Below the pieces are notes generated by a model. That model saw nothing but the letters and a program-made list of their open reading frames with translations, did no database searches and was not told the origin of the DNA. 64,000 nucleotides of DNA from Stomoxys calcitrans. Its lineage: Eukaryota > Arthropoda > Insecta > Diptera > Muscidae. Numbering within the stretch: position 1 is the stretch's first letter; each line of letters opens with the position of its first letter. The DNA lies in contig NC_081552.1 in NCBI RefSeq assembly GCF_963082655.1, positions 189,484,075 through 189,548,074 on the forward strand. Reading direction: 5' to 3'. Both the position numbers and the translations under genes were made by a program. Shown piece by piece: positions 21,905 through 33,459 of the stretch.

Positions 21905-24116
21905 GGAATTTAGACCGCGCGTCATGCATTGGGTATATACTGCAGTTGTCAGATCTATAATGCTATATGGTGTTGTGGTTTGGTGGACGGCGCTTCAAAA
22001 GTCCACCTACTGTTCTATTGTCAATCGGATCCAAATGTTGGCTTGTTTGTGCATCACAGCCGCACTGAGGACGACATCATCTGATGATCTGAATTTAATG
22101 CTACATCTAATGCCTCTGGACATTGTGGCTAGACAAATTGCTGCGACCACTGCCGTGAGGCTAAGGGAGATTTCTCTTTGGTCATGTGGCGGCTACGGAC
22201 ACTGTGTTATCCTTGATACAATGTCCGATGTTCCAGGCAGTGCGGGTTACAGCCTGCCTAAGCCGCCTTTTGATAAAAATTACTGTACCGCTATTCCTGA
22301 TAGAACCGATTGGAACTACGATATTCCTGGTAATAAAAGGTTACATAAACTTCTATACGGATGGTTCCAAACTAAACGACCAGGTGGGCTTTTTTATACC
22401 CTCCACCATAGGATGGGGGGCATACTAACTTGACTTCTTAAGCTTCTAGAGGGCGCAATTCTAATCCCATTTGGCTGAAATTTTGCACTTCACTTCCCAA
22501 ACTGTGCTAAGTATGGTTTAAATCGATTGATAACCTGATATAGCTGCCATATAAACCGACCTTGGGTCTTGACCTCTAGAGGGCGCAATTCCTATCCGAT
22601 TTGGTTGAAATTTTGCATGAAGCGTTCTGGTATAACTCCCTACAACTGTGTCAAGTATGGTATGAATCAGCCACCATATAAACCGATCTCCCGATTAGAC
22701 GTCTTGAGCCTCTAGAGGGCGCAATTTCTATCCGATTTGGCTGAAAGTTTGCATGACATGTTTTGTTATGATTTCCAACAACTATGCTAAGGAAGGTTCA
22801 AATCAGTCTATAACCTAATATAGCTGCCATATAAACCGATCTTGGGTCTTGACTTCTTGAGCCTCTAGAGGGCGCAGTTCTTATCCGATTTGGACGAATT
22901 TTTGCATGAAGTATTCTAGTATAACTACCAACAACTGTGTCAAGTATGGTATGAATCAGTCCATATCTTGATATAGCTGCCATATAAACCGATCTCCCGA
23001 TTAGACTTATTGGGTTTCTAGAGGGCGCAATTCTTATCCAATATGGTTGAAATTCTTCATTTGTCGTTTTGGTATGACTTCCAAAAACTGTTCCATGTGT
23101 GGTCTCAATCGGTATATAACCTGATATAGCTGCCATCTAAACCCATCTCCCAGTTAGACTTTTTGAGTCTCTGGAGGGCGCACTTATTCGATTTGCCTGA
23201 AATTTAGCAGGTTGTGTTTTCCTATGCCAGGTGTTTTTCTTTTTGAAAAAGTCATTCAAAGAACTTGACAAATGCGATTCATGGTGAAGGGTATTTAAGA
23301 TTCGGCTGGGCCAAAATTAGCCCGCTTTTACTTGTTGTGTAAAGATCTAGAACTGGTCATATCGAAAAGGTTACCCAACCACTGCAGTGTGTATCAAGCG
23401 TAGATCCTTGCACTTAAGGAAGTGGTGGAATGGCTAAAGTATGTCATAACGACAATTGGCATAAATATCTTCTCAGGCAGCCATTTAATCTCTAGGGAAC
23501 GTATTTCTGAACACAAAAACCGCCCTCAACTGTCGCAGATCTCTTAACGAGATGTCTGAATAGTTCAAAATTCACCTGTCCAGTGAAACTGGAATCTGTG
23601 GGCTTGCCTCTAGCGACATGTAAGCTAAGTTTTCAGGACCAGGCCCGAAGAACAACGAACGAATGATGGTCAAAAGAGGGGGCTGTGCATTTCAAAACAA
23701 AGTGGCCTAATGTAGACTTGAAGAGGTCTACCGCTACAGACGTCTCAGTCATTGTGTACGTTATGACAGGTCACTGTCTAATCGGAAAACATGCTGACAG
23801 ACTGAAGGTTGCCGGCAACAACTTTTGCAGAAGCTGTGAGGCCATCGAAGAATAAGAGACTATAGAACAACTTCTGTGTGTGTGTGTCGCACTAGCAGTT
23901 AGAAGGAGTTCCACTTTAAGTTCTCATTTCTTTGAGAACCTGTCCGATTTAGCGGATGTGAATATTCGCAAGTTTTTGGGCTTTTGAAAGCGATCTGGAT
24001 GGTTCAACGGTAGGAACTAGAAGGCATCTTCCTGTTTTCTGTTCCTGTGGTATCACTATGGACGAAAACGTCTAAGTGAGTCTGATGGCAGACTGCCACT
24101 TAAACCTTACCTAATA
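21905..24116 (+). mobile_element. LINE family B, 3' half, split by an 'ATACCC' repeat
   Basis: The + frame at 21924-22400 shows MLYGVVVWWTAL, VNRIQMLACLCITAALRTT and MPLDIVARQIAATTAVRLRE, the segment between RT and RNase H, then FYTDGSKLNDQVGF (RNase H first aspartate) in another frame. An 'ATACCC' repeat interrupts it at 22392-23335. RNase H and the C-terminal region then resume in broken frames (GNRDSL-type, TDVSVIVYVMTGHCLIGKHADRLK-like), ending at CCTTACCTAA, a decayed TTAGG-type tail. It is related to but distinct from family A. Confidence 0.75.
22392..23335 (+). repeat. Dispersed 'ATACCC' repeat nested in a LINE (copy 6)
   Basis: It opens TTTTTATACCCTCCACCATAGG and closes GGTATTTAAGATTCGGCTGG plus GCCCGCTTTTACTTG. 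TAGCTGCCAT marks monomers at 22541, 22821, 22974 and 23127, giving a 153-bp period. The start (ACCCTCCACCA) is the reverse complement of the usual sub-terminal TGGTGGAGGGT. LINE B protein is interrupted on the left and resumes on the right, so the repeat arrived after the LINE. Confidence 0.85.
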
Positions 24117-24118
24117 AC

Positions 24119-24262
24119 TGGTGTCGCTTAGTAGCACGCCGTTCGTGCTCGGCATAATAAAGGAGGGGCCATATCATTGAGCTAAAATTTGGATAGGACT
24201 GCTCTGATTGGTATGAGAAAAGTATCCCCTGTTCCTTAAATGAATGTTCATGGGAAAATATG
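24119..24262 (+). mobile_element. SINE fragment (body and tail)
   Basis: GGTGTCGCTTAGTAGCACGC, CGTTCGTGCTCGGC, AAGGAGGGGCC and GTTCATGGGAAAATATG match the SINE body and tail. The tRNA-like head is missing. Confidence 0.7.
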
Positions 24263-24264
24263 TA

Positions 24265-24414
24265 TATGCAGTACTCCTTTTTTTCTAAAGCAAGCTAAAA
24301 GTAACAGCTGATAAGTGGCAGAAGAAAGAATGCAATTACAGAGTTACAAGCTGTGAAAAAATTTGTCAACGCCGACTATATGAAAAATCCGCAATTACTT
24401 TTTGGGCAACCCAA
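24265..24414. mobile_element. Mariner-type MITE, left end missing
   Basis: The right end CCGCAATTACTTTTTGGG plus CAACCCAA followed by TA matches the complete copies at 26914 and 38864. The internal CAGCTGATAA and AAGCTGTGAAAAAATTTGTC blocks are present, but the left terminal repeat is lost. Confidence 0.75.
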
Positions 24415-24416
24415 TA

Positions 24417-24830
24417 TTTGGTACAATTTGGTACTATTTTGCTTATATTTGGTGTACTTTGGTACTATTGGTACTATTTGATATTATTTGGTTCTATGTG
24501 GTACTATTTAGTATTATAAGGTACTATTTGCTAATATTTAGTAAATTTTGGTAATGGAAATTGTGTCTTTAGAGATAATTTCACAGAAGTGTTGTCCTTA
24601 GAGAAAATTTCATAAAAATGTTGTCTTTAGAGAAAATTTCATAGAAATTTTTTCTTAGTATTCATAGTCTTTTGTCTTAAAAGAAAATTTCATTGAAATT
24701 TTATCTTGAGAGAAAATTTCATTGAAATTTTATCTTGAGAGAAAATTTCATAGAAATTTTGTCTTGAGAGAAAATTTCATAGAAATTTTGCCTTGAGAGA
24801 AAATTTTATCGAAATTTTGGAAAATTTGCA
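24417..24830. repeat. GGTACTATTT-rich patch, then a 29-bp AAATTTCATWGAAATTTT array
   Basis: 24417-24545 repeats TTTGGTACTA-like decamers. About 24570-24823 repeats GAGAAAATTTCATAGAAATT plus TTGTCTTGA with a 29-bp period, about eight times with changes. Each unit is partly palindromic (AAATTTCATAGAAATTT). Scraps of the same array type occur at 31.74-31.91 and 45.49-45.60 kb. Confidence 0.75.
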
Positions 24831-26188
24831 TGTTTCTTTGTGCATTATTAGGTGTTGGAAAATGTTGTAATTATAACAATTACAACAATTTTGTTATTGA
24901 TTCCCCCCCCCCACACTTTTTCCCTTGTAAGACACTTTTCCTACATATTTACTACATAATGAGCAGTATTTATCTGGGGAGTCTTTGTATGGTTAGCGCT
25001 CAAGGGTCTAAGCATTGCAGTTCATATTTTTATGTCTTAATGTCTTAAACGTAGGATTTCTAGTTTTTCCATGAATTAATTGATTAGCGATAAAAGAATT
25101 ATCGCCTCGATGATCCAGCCATCCACTTCAAATGTTATCTGTGAGTATGTGTTGTGTTTTTTTTCTTGCACATACATCGTCGTAGTCTGCTTACGCCCAA
25201 GTCTTAGAAGTTTTGCCCAACTTCCAACTGTGCTATCTTCGCCATGGGATATTTTGTAGACACAAGTGTTACCGAATGCATTTCTGTTTGATGGTGTGAG
25301 CGATCTAAAACCCGAAACCACAAGGAACAAAGCACACCAAGGCGCGCACATGCAGCAAAACTCTCAAACCACTTGGTACCCTTGGTTGGTTGTTCGCAGC
25401 TATAGCCAGCATTCAAATGAATATGTCTGAGGCAGCGCCGACAAAAGAAGATCTCGTTCGTTCATTCGTTCGTTCCAAGCCAAACTGGAGAAGAGCTAAA
25501 GAAATGAAACAGAGACATATAAAAAAGTAAACAAAACTTTTCGAGTAAGAAAACCAGTTGCTGCAGGTAAAACAAGATGATGTAGAAGAAAAAGAAGAAT
25601 AAGTTTGTACAGGCCATCCATCCAGTCTGTCCATCAGTCAGTCGGTCTGTCCGTCTGTTGGTGGTTTGAAATCAAATAAAATGAAATTGTCTTTGGTTGT
25701 CCAACTCATTCGTGGAGATTAGTTCTTTGTTCTTCTTGATTCCAAGACACACATGTTGGTCTCTTTGTTGGTCTCAATTAAAGGCTATTTTTATGGCACA
25801 TGCAACAAAAACGCCAAAGACATCTTAGAGGGCCGTAAATGCATAGCCAAAAAAAAAAAACAAGAAAGACAATAACTAGAATAAAGTGAAATTGAAATGG
25901 AATGCAGTTAAACATAACAGTAAAAAATAATTAAAAAATTTATAAAAAATTATAAAAAAATTATAAACTAAAAATTATGAAAAAAATTATAAAAAATTTT
26001 AAGAAACTTAAAACAGTAATTATAAAAAAGCAATAACATATTTTTTAAATTATAAAAAACTAAACAAAATTAGAAAAAATTCACACTTCTTTTTTATTTT
26101 CCAAAGCAAAAACAGGTCCGAAAATTTGAATATAAAAAAATTAAAAAAAAAAAATTTAAAAATATTATACAAAAAATTAAAAAAAGTA
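24831..26188. other. Apparently unique intron sequence ending in an A-rich tract
   Basis: 24831-25850 shows no repeat signature apart from small CGTT runs near 25457. About 25851-26188 is a degenerate AAAAATTATAAAAAA tract that abuts the LINE B tail at 26189. No gene recognised. Confidence 0.4.
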
Positions 26189-26745
26189 AGGTTAGGTTAG
26201 GTTTAAGTGGCAGTCTGTCATCAGACTCACTTAGACGTTTTCGTCTATTGAGATACCACACGAACAGAAGAAGGAAGATGTCTTCTAGTTGCTACTGTAG
26301 AACTATTCAGAGCTCTTTAAGAAGCCCAACAACTTGCGAACGCTCACTTTCTCTAAATCAGCCAAGTTCTCAAAGAAATTAGCACCTAAAGTGGAACTCC
26401 TCCTGGCTGCCAGTGCGGGACACATACACAGAAGGAGTTCTATAGTCTCTTCCTCTACGATGTCCTCACAGCTTCACCAAAAGTCGTTAATGGCAACCTT
26501 CAGTCTGTCAGCATGTTTTCCGATTAGACAGTGAACTGTCATGACGTGCACAATGACTGAGACGTCTGTTCTAGCCATTGACAGCAAAGCAGTAGAGCCC
26601 TTCAAGTCTAGATTAGGCCGAATATTTTTGCAGTTTTCACAACCCCCTCTTTGTGACCATCTATCATTCGTTGTCCTTCGGGTGTGGTACTGAAAACTTA
26701 GCTTACATGTCGCTAGACGCTTACTCACAGATTCCAGGATGATCG
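26189..26745 (-). mobile_element. LINE family B, 3' end with TTAGG-type tail
   Basis: On the + strand it starts AGGTTAGGTTAGG, so on the coding minus strand the element ends in CCTAACCTAACCT. Going 5', TCTAAGTGAGTCTGATGACA, the C-terminal zinc-finger-like region and RNase H end (TDVSVIVHVMTVHCLIGKHA) are readable in one 84-residue frame. It is truncated at about 26745 against an 'ATACCC' repeat. Confidence 0.8.
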
Positions 26746-27265
26746 AGAGACCGGTTTATAGAGGAGCTATATCAGGTTATGGACTGATTTGGACCGTATT
26801 CGGCACAGATGTTGGAAGTCGTAACAAAACACGACATGCTCAATTTCGGTCAAAAATTGCGGCTTGTTAAGGCTTAAGAAGTCAAATCGGTAGATTGGTT
26901 TATATGGGATCTATTGGGTTGCTCAAAAAGTAAATGCGGCGTTGACAAATTTTTTCACAGCTTGTGACTCTGTAATTGCATTCTTTCTTCTGTCAGTTAT
27001 CAGCTGTTAAATTTACCTTGTTTTAGAAAAAAAGTGTAAAAAAAGTATATTTGATTAAAGTTCATTCAAGTTTTATTAAATATGCATTTACTTTCTTTTA
27101 AAAAATCCGCAATTACTTTTTGGGCAACCAATATATCTGGCTATCAACCGATTCGGAGCGCACTTGGCGCAGTTGTTGGAAGTCTTAACAGAAGAAGTGA
27201 AATCGGGAGATCAATTTATATGGTAGCTATATCAGGTTATAGACCGATTTGGGCAGTACTTATCT
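26746..27265 (-). repeat. Dispersed 'ATACCC' repeat, split by a mariner MITE (copy 7)
   Basis: Monomer blocks CGGTTTATAGAGGAGCTATAT and TCAGGTTATGGACTGATTTGG flank the MITE at 26914-27131. After it the sequence continues CTGGCTATCAACCGATTCGG. Removing the MITE and one TA restores a continuous monomer. Confidence 0.75.
26914..27131. mobile_element. Mariner-type MITE, complete (218 bp)
   Basis: The terminal repeats are TTGGGTTGCTCAAAAAGTAA and, inverted at the right, TTGGTTGCCCAAAAAGTAAT. TA duplications lie at 26912-26913 and 27132-27133. The interior is non-coding, with conserved CAGCTTGTGACTC and CAGTTATCAGCTG blocks. This fits a non-autonomous Tc1/mariner derivative. Confidence 0.88.
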
Positions 27266-27271
27266 CAGTTG

Positions 27272-28980
27272 TTAGGTTAGATTAGGTTGAGAAGAAGGTG
27301 CGAATGTTAATCCGCCCCATGCCACAATGGACATACACCTAGGCCAGTAATAGGCTTGTTGTGCGCTCTAAATGCTTATAACGAACAGTTACCTTGAAAA
27401 AGAAAATCTTAGTTACGAATTCGGTGCTACTTACAAAATCCCTAATTGTTTTCCATGCCACGCCCCTAAGTTGATTTATGTCTGGTATCGTGTCCCCATC
27501 TAAGTACCGGTATCTTTTAGCCGCAACAGCCGGCAAATGACATAGGAAATGCTCAAACGTCGCATCATTATTCCCACATGCATATGTGAGCTCGTAGTCC
27601 TATGTGTCCCGTTATGATACCAATAACTATACTGACCTCCTTCTTACTTCCTTTCAGTGATAGCCTCTCACGATCTGGATCTCCCGTCACTACCTACCGA
27701 CCGTTTTGCTGTTCCACTTGGTTTCATGTGTTTTCGTCGCCCACGCCCTTAGCTCGGACTGCGACGACCCGAAAGCCTACGGATTCACCAAATTTATTGC
27801 GGCAGTTATCTGGCCTTTAATGCCAAATCGTCTGCCCTTTCATTCCCCCTTACTCCGTTATGGCCCAGCATCCAAACGATGCGGATTTTGCCATCCTAGG
27901 AGAAGGCGTTAATCTCCTTACACTGCAAGACTGTTCGTGACCTTACCGTCGTGGTTGTTATTGCGTTTATGGCAATTTTACTGTTCGTAAAGATATTCAC
28001 ACTCGACATCCTCGCGTTAGCACCACACCACTTCACGCATTCCATGATCGCCCAAATCTCCGCCTGTAGGAACGTATTATGGTCAGGCAGTCTAAAACAG
28101 ATCTCAGTTCCTGGGTTCTCAATGTAAACCCCCAGGCCCTCTCTGTCCTCTAGCGTTGATCCATCCATGTAGCATGATCGTCCAGATGACAATTCTAGTT
28201 TCCGTCAATCCACGAGTGTGCCGCTGGCAGCAGTTCCTCACACCCTACCTCACGGTTTATCTCAGGTATCCGATCCGATACATCTTCCCTTCCTTCCGGG
28301 TTTCCTAACAAAATACAAATTTGCTCATGAACATCCCATTAAGTAACACAGGCAAACTTCTCACATATCAATGAGTACAGTCCGATTCAAGTTTTAAGTT
28401 CATTGATAAGCGACCTCCTTTATATAGCCGAGTCCGAATGGCATGCCGTAGTTCGACATCTCTATTTGAGAAGAAGTTTTTACAAGACATAGTACCTCAC
28501 AAATGTCGCCAGCATTAGGAGGTTTCCTATCGTTGCCTCGATTATACCGCGATGGTATGAGCTGCCCCCATCCTCAATCCATTCTCCCATCTCCTTAAGT
28601 CTCATAGCCGCCGTACTGTATGTCAAAGGGTCGGATATCTAGAATAGTTTCCAGTGCCCTAGTGGGTGTAGTCCTCATCGCTCCGCCTATGCCAAGACAA
28701 CATGTTCTCTGAACCTGTTGTATGGTCCTTATGTTGCACTTTTTCTCCATAACAGCCAACCAAACTACTGAGGCGTAAGTAAGTATTGGTCTTATCACGC
28801 TCCTGTAGTGCCAATGGACTATCCTCTGATTCAGGTCCCATTTCGAGCCTGCGACCCGTCTATATAGTGCCCAACATCTGTAAGCCTTCATAGTACGCTC
28901 CTGATTGTGACACTTCCAATTCAGTTTCCTGTCCCAGATCACACTTAAGTATTTGACCTTGTCGGGTATCGAAATCGTGT
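27272..28980 (-). mobile_element. LINE family A, 3' half, with nested SINE
   Basis: The minus strand runs from an RT C-terminal region (KLNWKCHNQERTMKAYRCWA, IRPILTYASVVWLAVMEKKC, QQVQRTCCLGIGGAMRTTPT) through RNase H (SGRSCYMDGSTLEDREGLGV, FTNSKIAINAITT) to the 3' end beside AGGTTAGATTAGGTT at 27274-27288, a TTAGG-type tail. The zinc-finger end near 27540 is decayed. A SINE lies at 28308-28520 and splits the frame. It is joined on its 5' side to the 'ATACCC' repeat at 28981. Confidence 0.85.
28308..28520 (-). mobile_element. 5'-truncated SINE inside LINE A, 9-bp duplication
   Basis: Only the body and tail of the SINE are present (on minus: TCCTAATGCTGGCGAC ... GTTCATGAGCAAATTTGT). GGTTTCCTA flanks it at 28299-28307 and 28521-28529. 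The LINE frame rejoins cleanly across one copy of the duplication. Loss of the head with intact duplications fits LINE-driven insertion with incomplete reverse transcription. Confidence 0.85.
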
Positions 28981-30713
28981 TATCGGACTATATCTTGATA
29001 TAGCCCCCATGCAGACCGATCAGCCGATTTAGGGTCTTAACCCATAAAAGCCACATGTATTATTCTATTTTGCTGAAATTTGGGACAGTGAGTTGTGTTA
29101 GGCCAGTCGACATCCCACTCCAATTTGGCCCAGATCGGTCCAGATTTGGATATAGCTGCCATATAGACCGAGCCGCCGATTTGGGGTCTTAGGCCCATAA
29201 AAGCCATATTTGTTATCCGATTTAGCTGAAACTTGGGACAGTGAGTTGTGTTAGACCCTTCGGCATCTCTCTGCAATTTGGCCCAGATCAGTACAGATTT
29301 GGATATAGCTGCCATGTGGATCGATCTCTCGATTTAAGGTTTTGGGCACATAAAAAACCATATTTGTTATCCGATTTTGCTGAAACTTGGGACAGTGAGT
29401 TGTCTTAGGCCCTTAGACATCTCTCTCTCTGCAATTTGGCCCAGATCGGTGCAGATTTGGATATAGCTGCCATATGGATCGATTTCTCGATTTAAGGTTT
29501 TGGGCGCATAAGAGGCGCATTTATTATCCGATTTTGCTGCAATCAGTGAGTTGTGTTAGGCCCTTCGACATTCTTCTTCAATTTGGCTCAGATCGGTCCA
29601 GATTTGGATATAGCTGTCATATAGTCCGATCTCTCGACTTAAGGTTTTGGGACCATAAAAGTCGCATTTTTTGTTTGATTTCGCCGAAATTTGGGGCAGT
29701 GAGTTAAGTTAAGCGCCTCGACATACTTCTGCAATATGGCACAGATCGGTCCAGATTTGGATATAGCTGCCATATGGATCGATCTCTCGATTTAAGATTT
29801 TGGGCACATAAAAGTCGCATTTATTGTCCGGTGTCGCCGAAATTCGGGAAAGTGAGTTAAGTTAAGCCCTTCGACATACTTCTACAATATGGCACAGATC
29901 GGTCTAGATTTGAATATAGCTGTCATATAGACCGATCTCTCGATTTAAGGTTTTGGGCCCATAAAGGCGCATTTACTGTCCGATGTCGCCGATATTTGGA
30001 ACAGTGAGTTGTGTTAGGCCCTTCGACATCTCTCTGCAATTTGGCCCCGATCGGTCTAAATTTGGATATAGCTGTCAAATAGACCGATCTCTCGAATTAA
30101 AACTTTGGGCCCATAAAAGGCGCATTTACTGTCCGATGTCGCCGAAATTCGGGACAGTGAGTTAAGTTAAGCCCCTCGACATTCTTCTTCAATTTGGCTC
30201 AGATCGGTCCAGATTTGGATATAGCTGCCATATAGACCGATCTCTCGACTTAAGGTTTTGGGGCCATAAAAGTGGCATTTATTGTCCGATTTCGCCGAAA
30301 TTTAGGACAGTGAGTTGTGTTAGGTTCTTCGACATTTTTCTGCAACTTAGCCCAAATCGGTCCAGATTTGGATATAGCTGCCATATAGACCGATATCTCG
30401 ATTTAAAGTCTTGGCCCCATGAAAGGCCGATTTCACTGAATTTGACACAGTGACTTATGTTGGGCTTTTCGACATCCGTGTCGTATATGTTTCCAAAACG
30501 GTTTATTTTTAGAAATAGCTACTAAAAAGACCAATACTTTGTTATGCACAATTGAACAATGACTTGAAATCGGAACATATTTCGATATAGCTGCTATGGA
30601 GCATTAGGTATGCATATTTCACCGGATTTTGATGAAAGGTAGTTTACATATATACCTGAGGTGGTGAGTATCCAAAGTTTGGCCCGGTCGAACTTAACGC
30701 CTTTTTACTTGTT
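28981..30713 (+). repeat. Dispersed 'ATACCC' repeat with a nine-monomer array (copy 8)
   Basis: GGATATAGCTG-type monomer starts lie at 29148, 29301, 29459, 29606, 29759, 29912, 30064, 30217 and 30370, so the period is 153 bp (range 147-158). The consensus runs TATAGCTGCCATATAGACCG, CGATTTAAGGTTTTGGGCCC, GGGACAGTGAGTTGTGTTAG. It ends GGTGGTGAGTATCC, GGCCCGGTCGAACTTAACGC, CTTTTTACTTG. The left terminus is missing. Open frames (29474-29707, 29983-30165) are monomer translations. Confidence 0.9.
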
Positions 30714-30784
30714 TTTGTTAGTTTATTCTATACTGCTTTAGGATGCATAGTTGTATGTATCATTAATTCAATATTCACATAAAT

Positions 30785-31020
30785 GACTTTTATTTTAGAA
30801 AAAAATATTTTCATTCCATCAATGAATTTCGTTTCATTTATTTAATGAATCCATGAAATGACAAGATTAACAGTAATGAAACTTTTCATTGCATTAATGA
30901 AAATTATCTTCATATTATTGAAAATTTTCATTGCATTAATGAAAATTATCTTCGTATTAATGAAAATTTTCATTGAATTAATGAAAACACACTAATGAAG
31001 CATTTTCCTTTCCTTTAATT
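30785..31020. repeat. AATGAAAATTTTCATT palindrome-rich patch
   Basis: TTCATTGCATTAATGAAAAT, TTCGTATTAATGAAAATTTT and similar words recur at about 30-42-bp spacing. Each half is self-complementary. It may be a small MITE; no clear ends or target duplication were found. Confidence 0.55.
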
Positions 31021-32058
31021 AAAAAAAAAAACATTATTATTGAGGAAAATGGTAACTTCAGTATGCTTTTCTCTTCCATAAATAATATTCTTAGTTGAGT
31101 TGCCTACATTCGTCTGCTCATCTCAACTTACTTAGGTCATGAACTCTTAACATTCCCCGAGTGCTATCTCTTGCGCCTAATAGCAACCATATGGCCTCAA
31201 ACCAATATGGGAATGAACACAAACTCAATAGCTATTGTAAATCGAACACTATTGAGTTAATTGTTAGTTCTTGGAATTGAGTTCTTATTAGCGCCAGAGA
31301 GTAGTTGTCAAGAAAATTCCCAATGGCTAGCGTGAAATGAATGCCGGGTTGTGTGTTGTCATTAAATAACGTTGCTTGCTGCCGCCTGTTGGCGACTTAC
31401 TTGTGTTAGAACATGCAAATGTCTCATGCTTAGATGGAATTTTATACGTACTTAGTAAATTGTCGAGGTAGTAATAAGCCATGGGTGGTACAACACATTC
31501 TCCCATGCAGTGGCCCATCTAAGCTATTAACGACCCCAATTGTCGCAGCCAAAAGAAAAGGGAGACACATAAGAGGCTTCAACCTTTTAGTAGAAGCTAG
31601 TACGCGCAATGAAGTACATGTAGCTTGTTGGGCAAATATGGTGGATGTTACTTTTAAAGAATTTATTAACTTTGCAATGGTGGTAATGGCCCGAAATGGG
31701 GTCACAGGCGGTTATTACTGTAGTGGCTGAGGAACATTTCTATGCAATGTTTTCTAAAGACAAAATGTTGATGAAATTTTCTGTAAAGACAAACATTTCG
31801 GCGAAACTGTCTCTAAAGACATTCATTCTATGAAATATTCTCTAAACACTTAAGACAAAATTTCAATGAAAATTTTCCCAAAAATAATTCTCTTTATGAA
31901 AATTTCTCTCTAGGTTAGTATAACCCCCATTCTATAGTGGTGGGTCTGAAAATTGAAAATATTTGTCAATTTTTTTATCTGGCCTAATCTACCCTTTTTT
32001 CTCCATAAACTAAAAGCTTCTTTGCCCGTTAGAAATTCAATGATCCAATGGCCCTTAA
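31021..32058. other. Mostly unassigned intron sequence
   Basis: 31300-31730 has overlapping frames on both strands (98 and 87 residues), none with a recognisable domain. 31740-31915 carries a few scraps of the AAATTTC-type 29-bp array. TATAACCCCCATTCTATAGTGGTGGG at 31919-31944 looks like an isolated 'ATACCC' terminus. No gene called. Confidence 0.4.
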
Positions 32059-32060
32059 TA

Positions 32061-32667
32061 AAGGGTGATTTTTTTGAGGTTAGGATTTTCATGCATTAGT
32101 ATTTGACAGATCACGTGGGATTTCAGACATGGTGTCAAAGAGAAAGATGCTCAGTATGCTTTGACATTTCATCATGAATAGACTTACTAACGAGCAACGC
32201 TTGCAAATCATTGAATTTTATTACCAAAATCAGTGTTCGGTTCGAAATGTGTTCATTCACCGTAACGTTGCGTCCAACAGCATCTTTGAAAAAATACGGT
32301 CCAATGATTCCACCAGCGTACAAACCACACCAAACAGTGCATTTTTCGGGATGCATGGGCAGTTCTTGAACGGCTTCTGGTTGCTCTTCACTCCAAATGC
32401 GGCAATTTTGCTTATTTACGTAGCCATTCAACCAGAAATGAGCCTCATCGCTGAACAAAATTTGTCAAAATTTTAACACATTTCGAACCGAACACTGATT
32501 TTGGTAATAAAATTCAATGATTTGCAAGCGTTGCTCGTTAGTTAGTCTATTCATGATGAAATGTCAAAGCATACTGAGCATCTTTCTCTTTGACACCATG
32601 TCTGAAATCCCACGTGATCTGTCAAATACTAATGCATGAAAATCCTAACCTCAAAAAAATCACCCTT
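32061..32667. mobile_element. Mariner-derived fold-back element with 192-bp inverted arms
   Basis: AAGGGTGATTTTTTTGAGGT opens each arm. The arms (32061-32252 and 32476-32667) match as inverted copies with about one difference and are flanked by TA (32059-32060, 32668-32669). Each arm, read inward, carries a start codon and the transposase N-terminus MNRLTNEQRLQIIEFYYQNQ (helix-turn-helix region). The 223-bp centre encodes, on the minus strand, FSDEAHFWLNGYVNKQNCRI and GLYAGGIIGPYFF, part of the catalytic domain. The rest of the transposase, including the other catalytic acids, is missing, so it cannot move by itself. Confidence 0.9.
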
Positions 32668-32669
32668 TA

Positions 32670-33459
32670 AATGACACTTCCCAGAAAACGAACTTATGCA
32701 GCTGTTACAAGTCATGTGAAGAATTTTGAATGAAATATTAAACAAATTACAGCGTTCATCCCCAAACGTTTGATGGGGATAGTGCATAATTTATTCCATA
32801 GAAGTTCCTTTCATAGACTCAGGCATGTTGTAACGAACATTTCTATTTGGGTAAAGCCGTAGAGAGTAGTTTAACGGGTCATGCATCATAAAACTCTTAA
32901 CAGGGGTGACTGTTTTGCTAGCCATTACATGGATTCATATGCAGCAGTCTCAGAAGTACAAATTGAAAAACAAAAAAAATGTCAAAAATTGAAAAAAACT
33001 AAAAAACGTAGACTATAATAGGCAATGAGTCACAGCTCAATGCCAGTAGTCTGTTTTTTAATCAAATTTATTGTTATAACGTTGCTTTGTAACTTCCCAA
33101 TGTTGTTGATTGCTCAGGTCTAGAAGTCAGTTCAAATTTGTTTTTAATTTTACCCTTTACAATATGTACACCGAAAAAATAACTCTAAGAAAAAATCAAC
33201 TATCAGATTTGTATGTGAAACTTTAAATTCTCAACGAATTTTAGCATTGACTCCAGAACATTATTTGTTGAAATATGTAAGTGAGTCTCTTTAAGAGACT
33301 TGACAGACAAAATTAAAACTCCCATGCCATTCGGTTCGAGTCCTCCGATCGGACAAAAAAAATGTTATTTTTTTTTTTCAAGTTTTTTGCCTGTTAGGGC
33401 GAGATCATTAAATTTTACAATTTTTGTTTGTTTCTCTTTCGAGACGAGCTCAAAGATAG
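32670..33459. other. No recognisable feature
   Basis: AT-rich intron sequence without repeat or coding signature; an 11-T run lies near 33368. Confidence 0.4.

Noticed and set aside
21924..22433. 169-codon frame as a host gene.
   Set aside because: Its motifs (VVWWTAL, LACLCITAALRTT, followed by FYTDGSKL) belong to non-LTR retrotransposons, and it is interrupted by another repeat.
26189..26203. Interstitial telomere (TTAGG)n.
   Set aside because: Only two or three units, always at a LINE 3' end; better explained as element tails.
28981..30713. CRISPR-like or coding repeat array.
   Set aside because: Units are 153-bp diverged monomers without unique spacers, in an animal genome; the frames are accidental.
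31434..31730. 98-codon + frame and 87-codon minus frame.
   Set aside because: They overlap each other, lack recognisable domains, and have no splice or start context; not supportable as genes.
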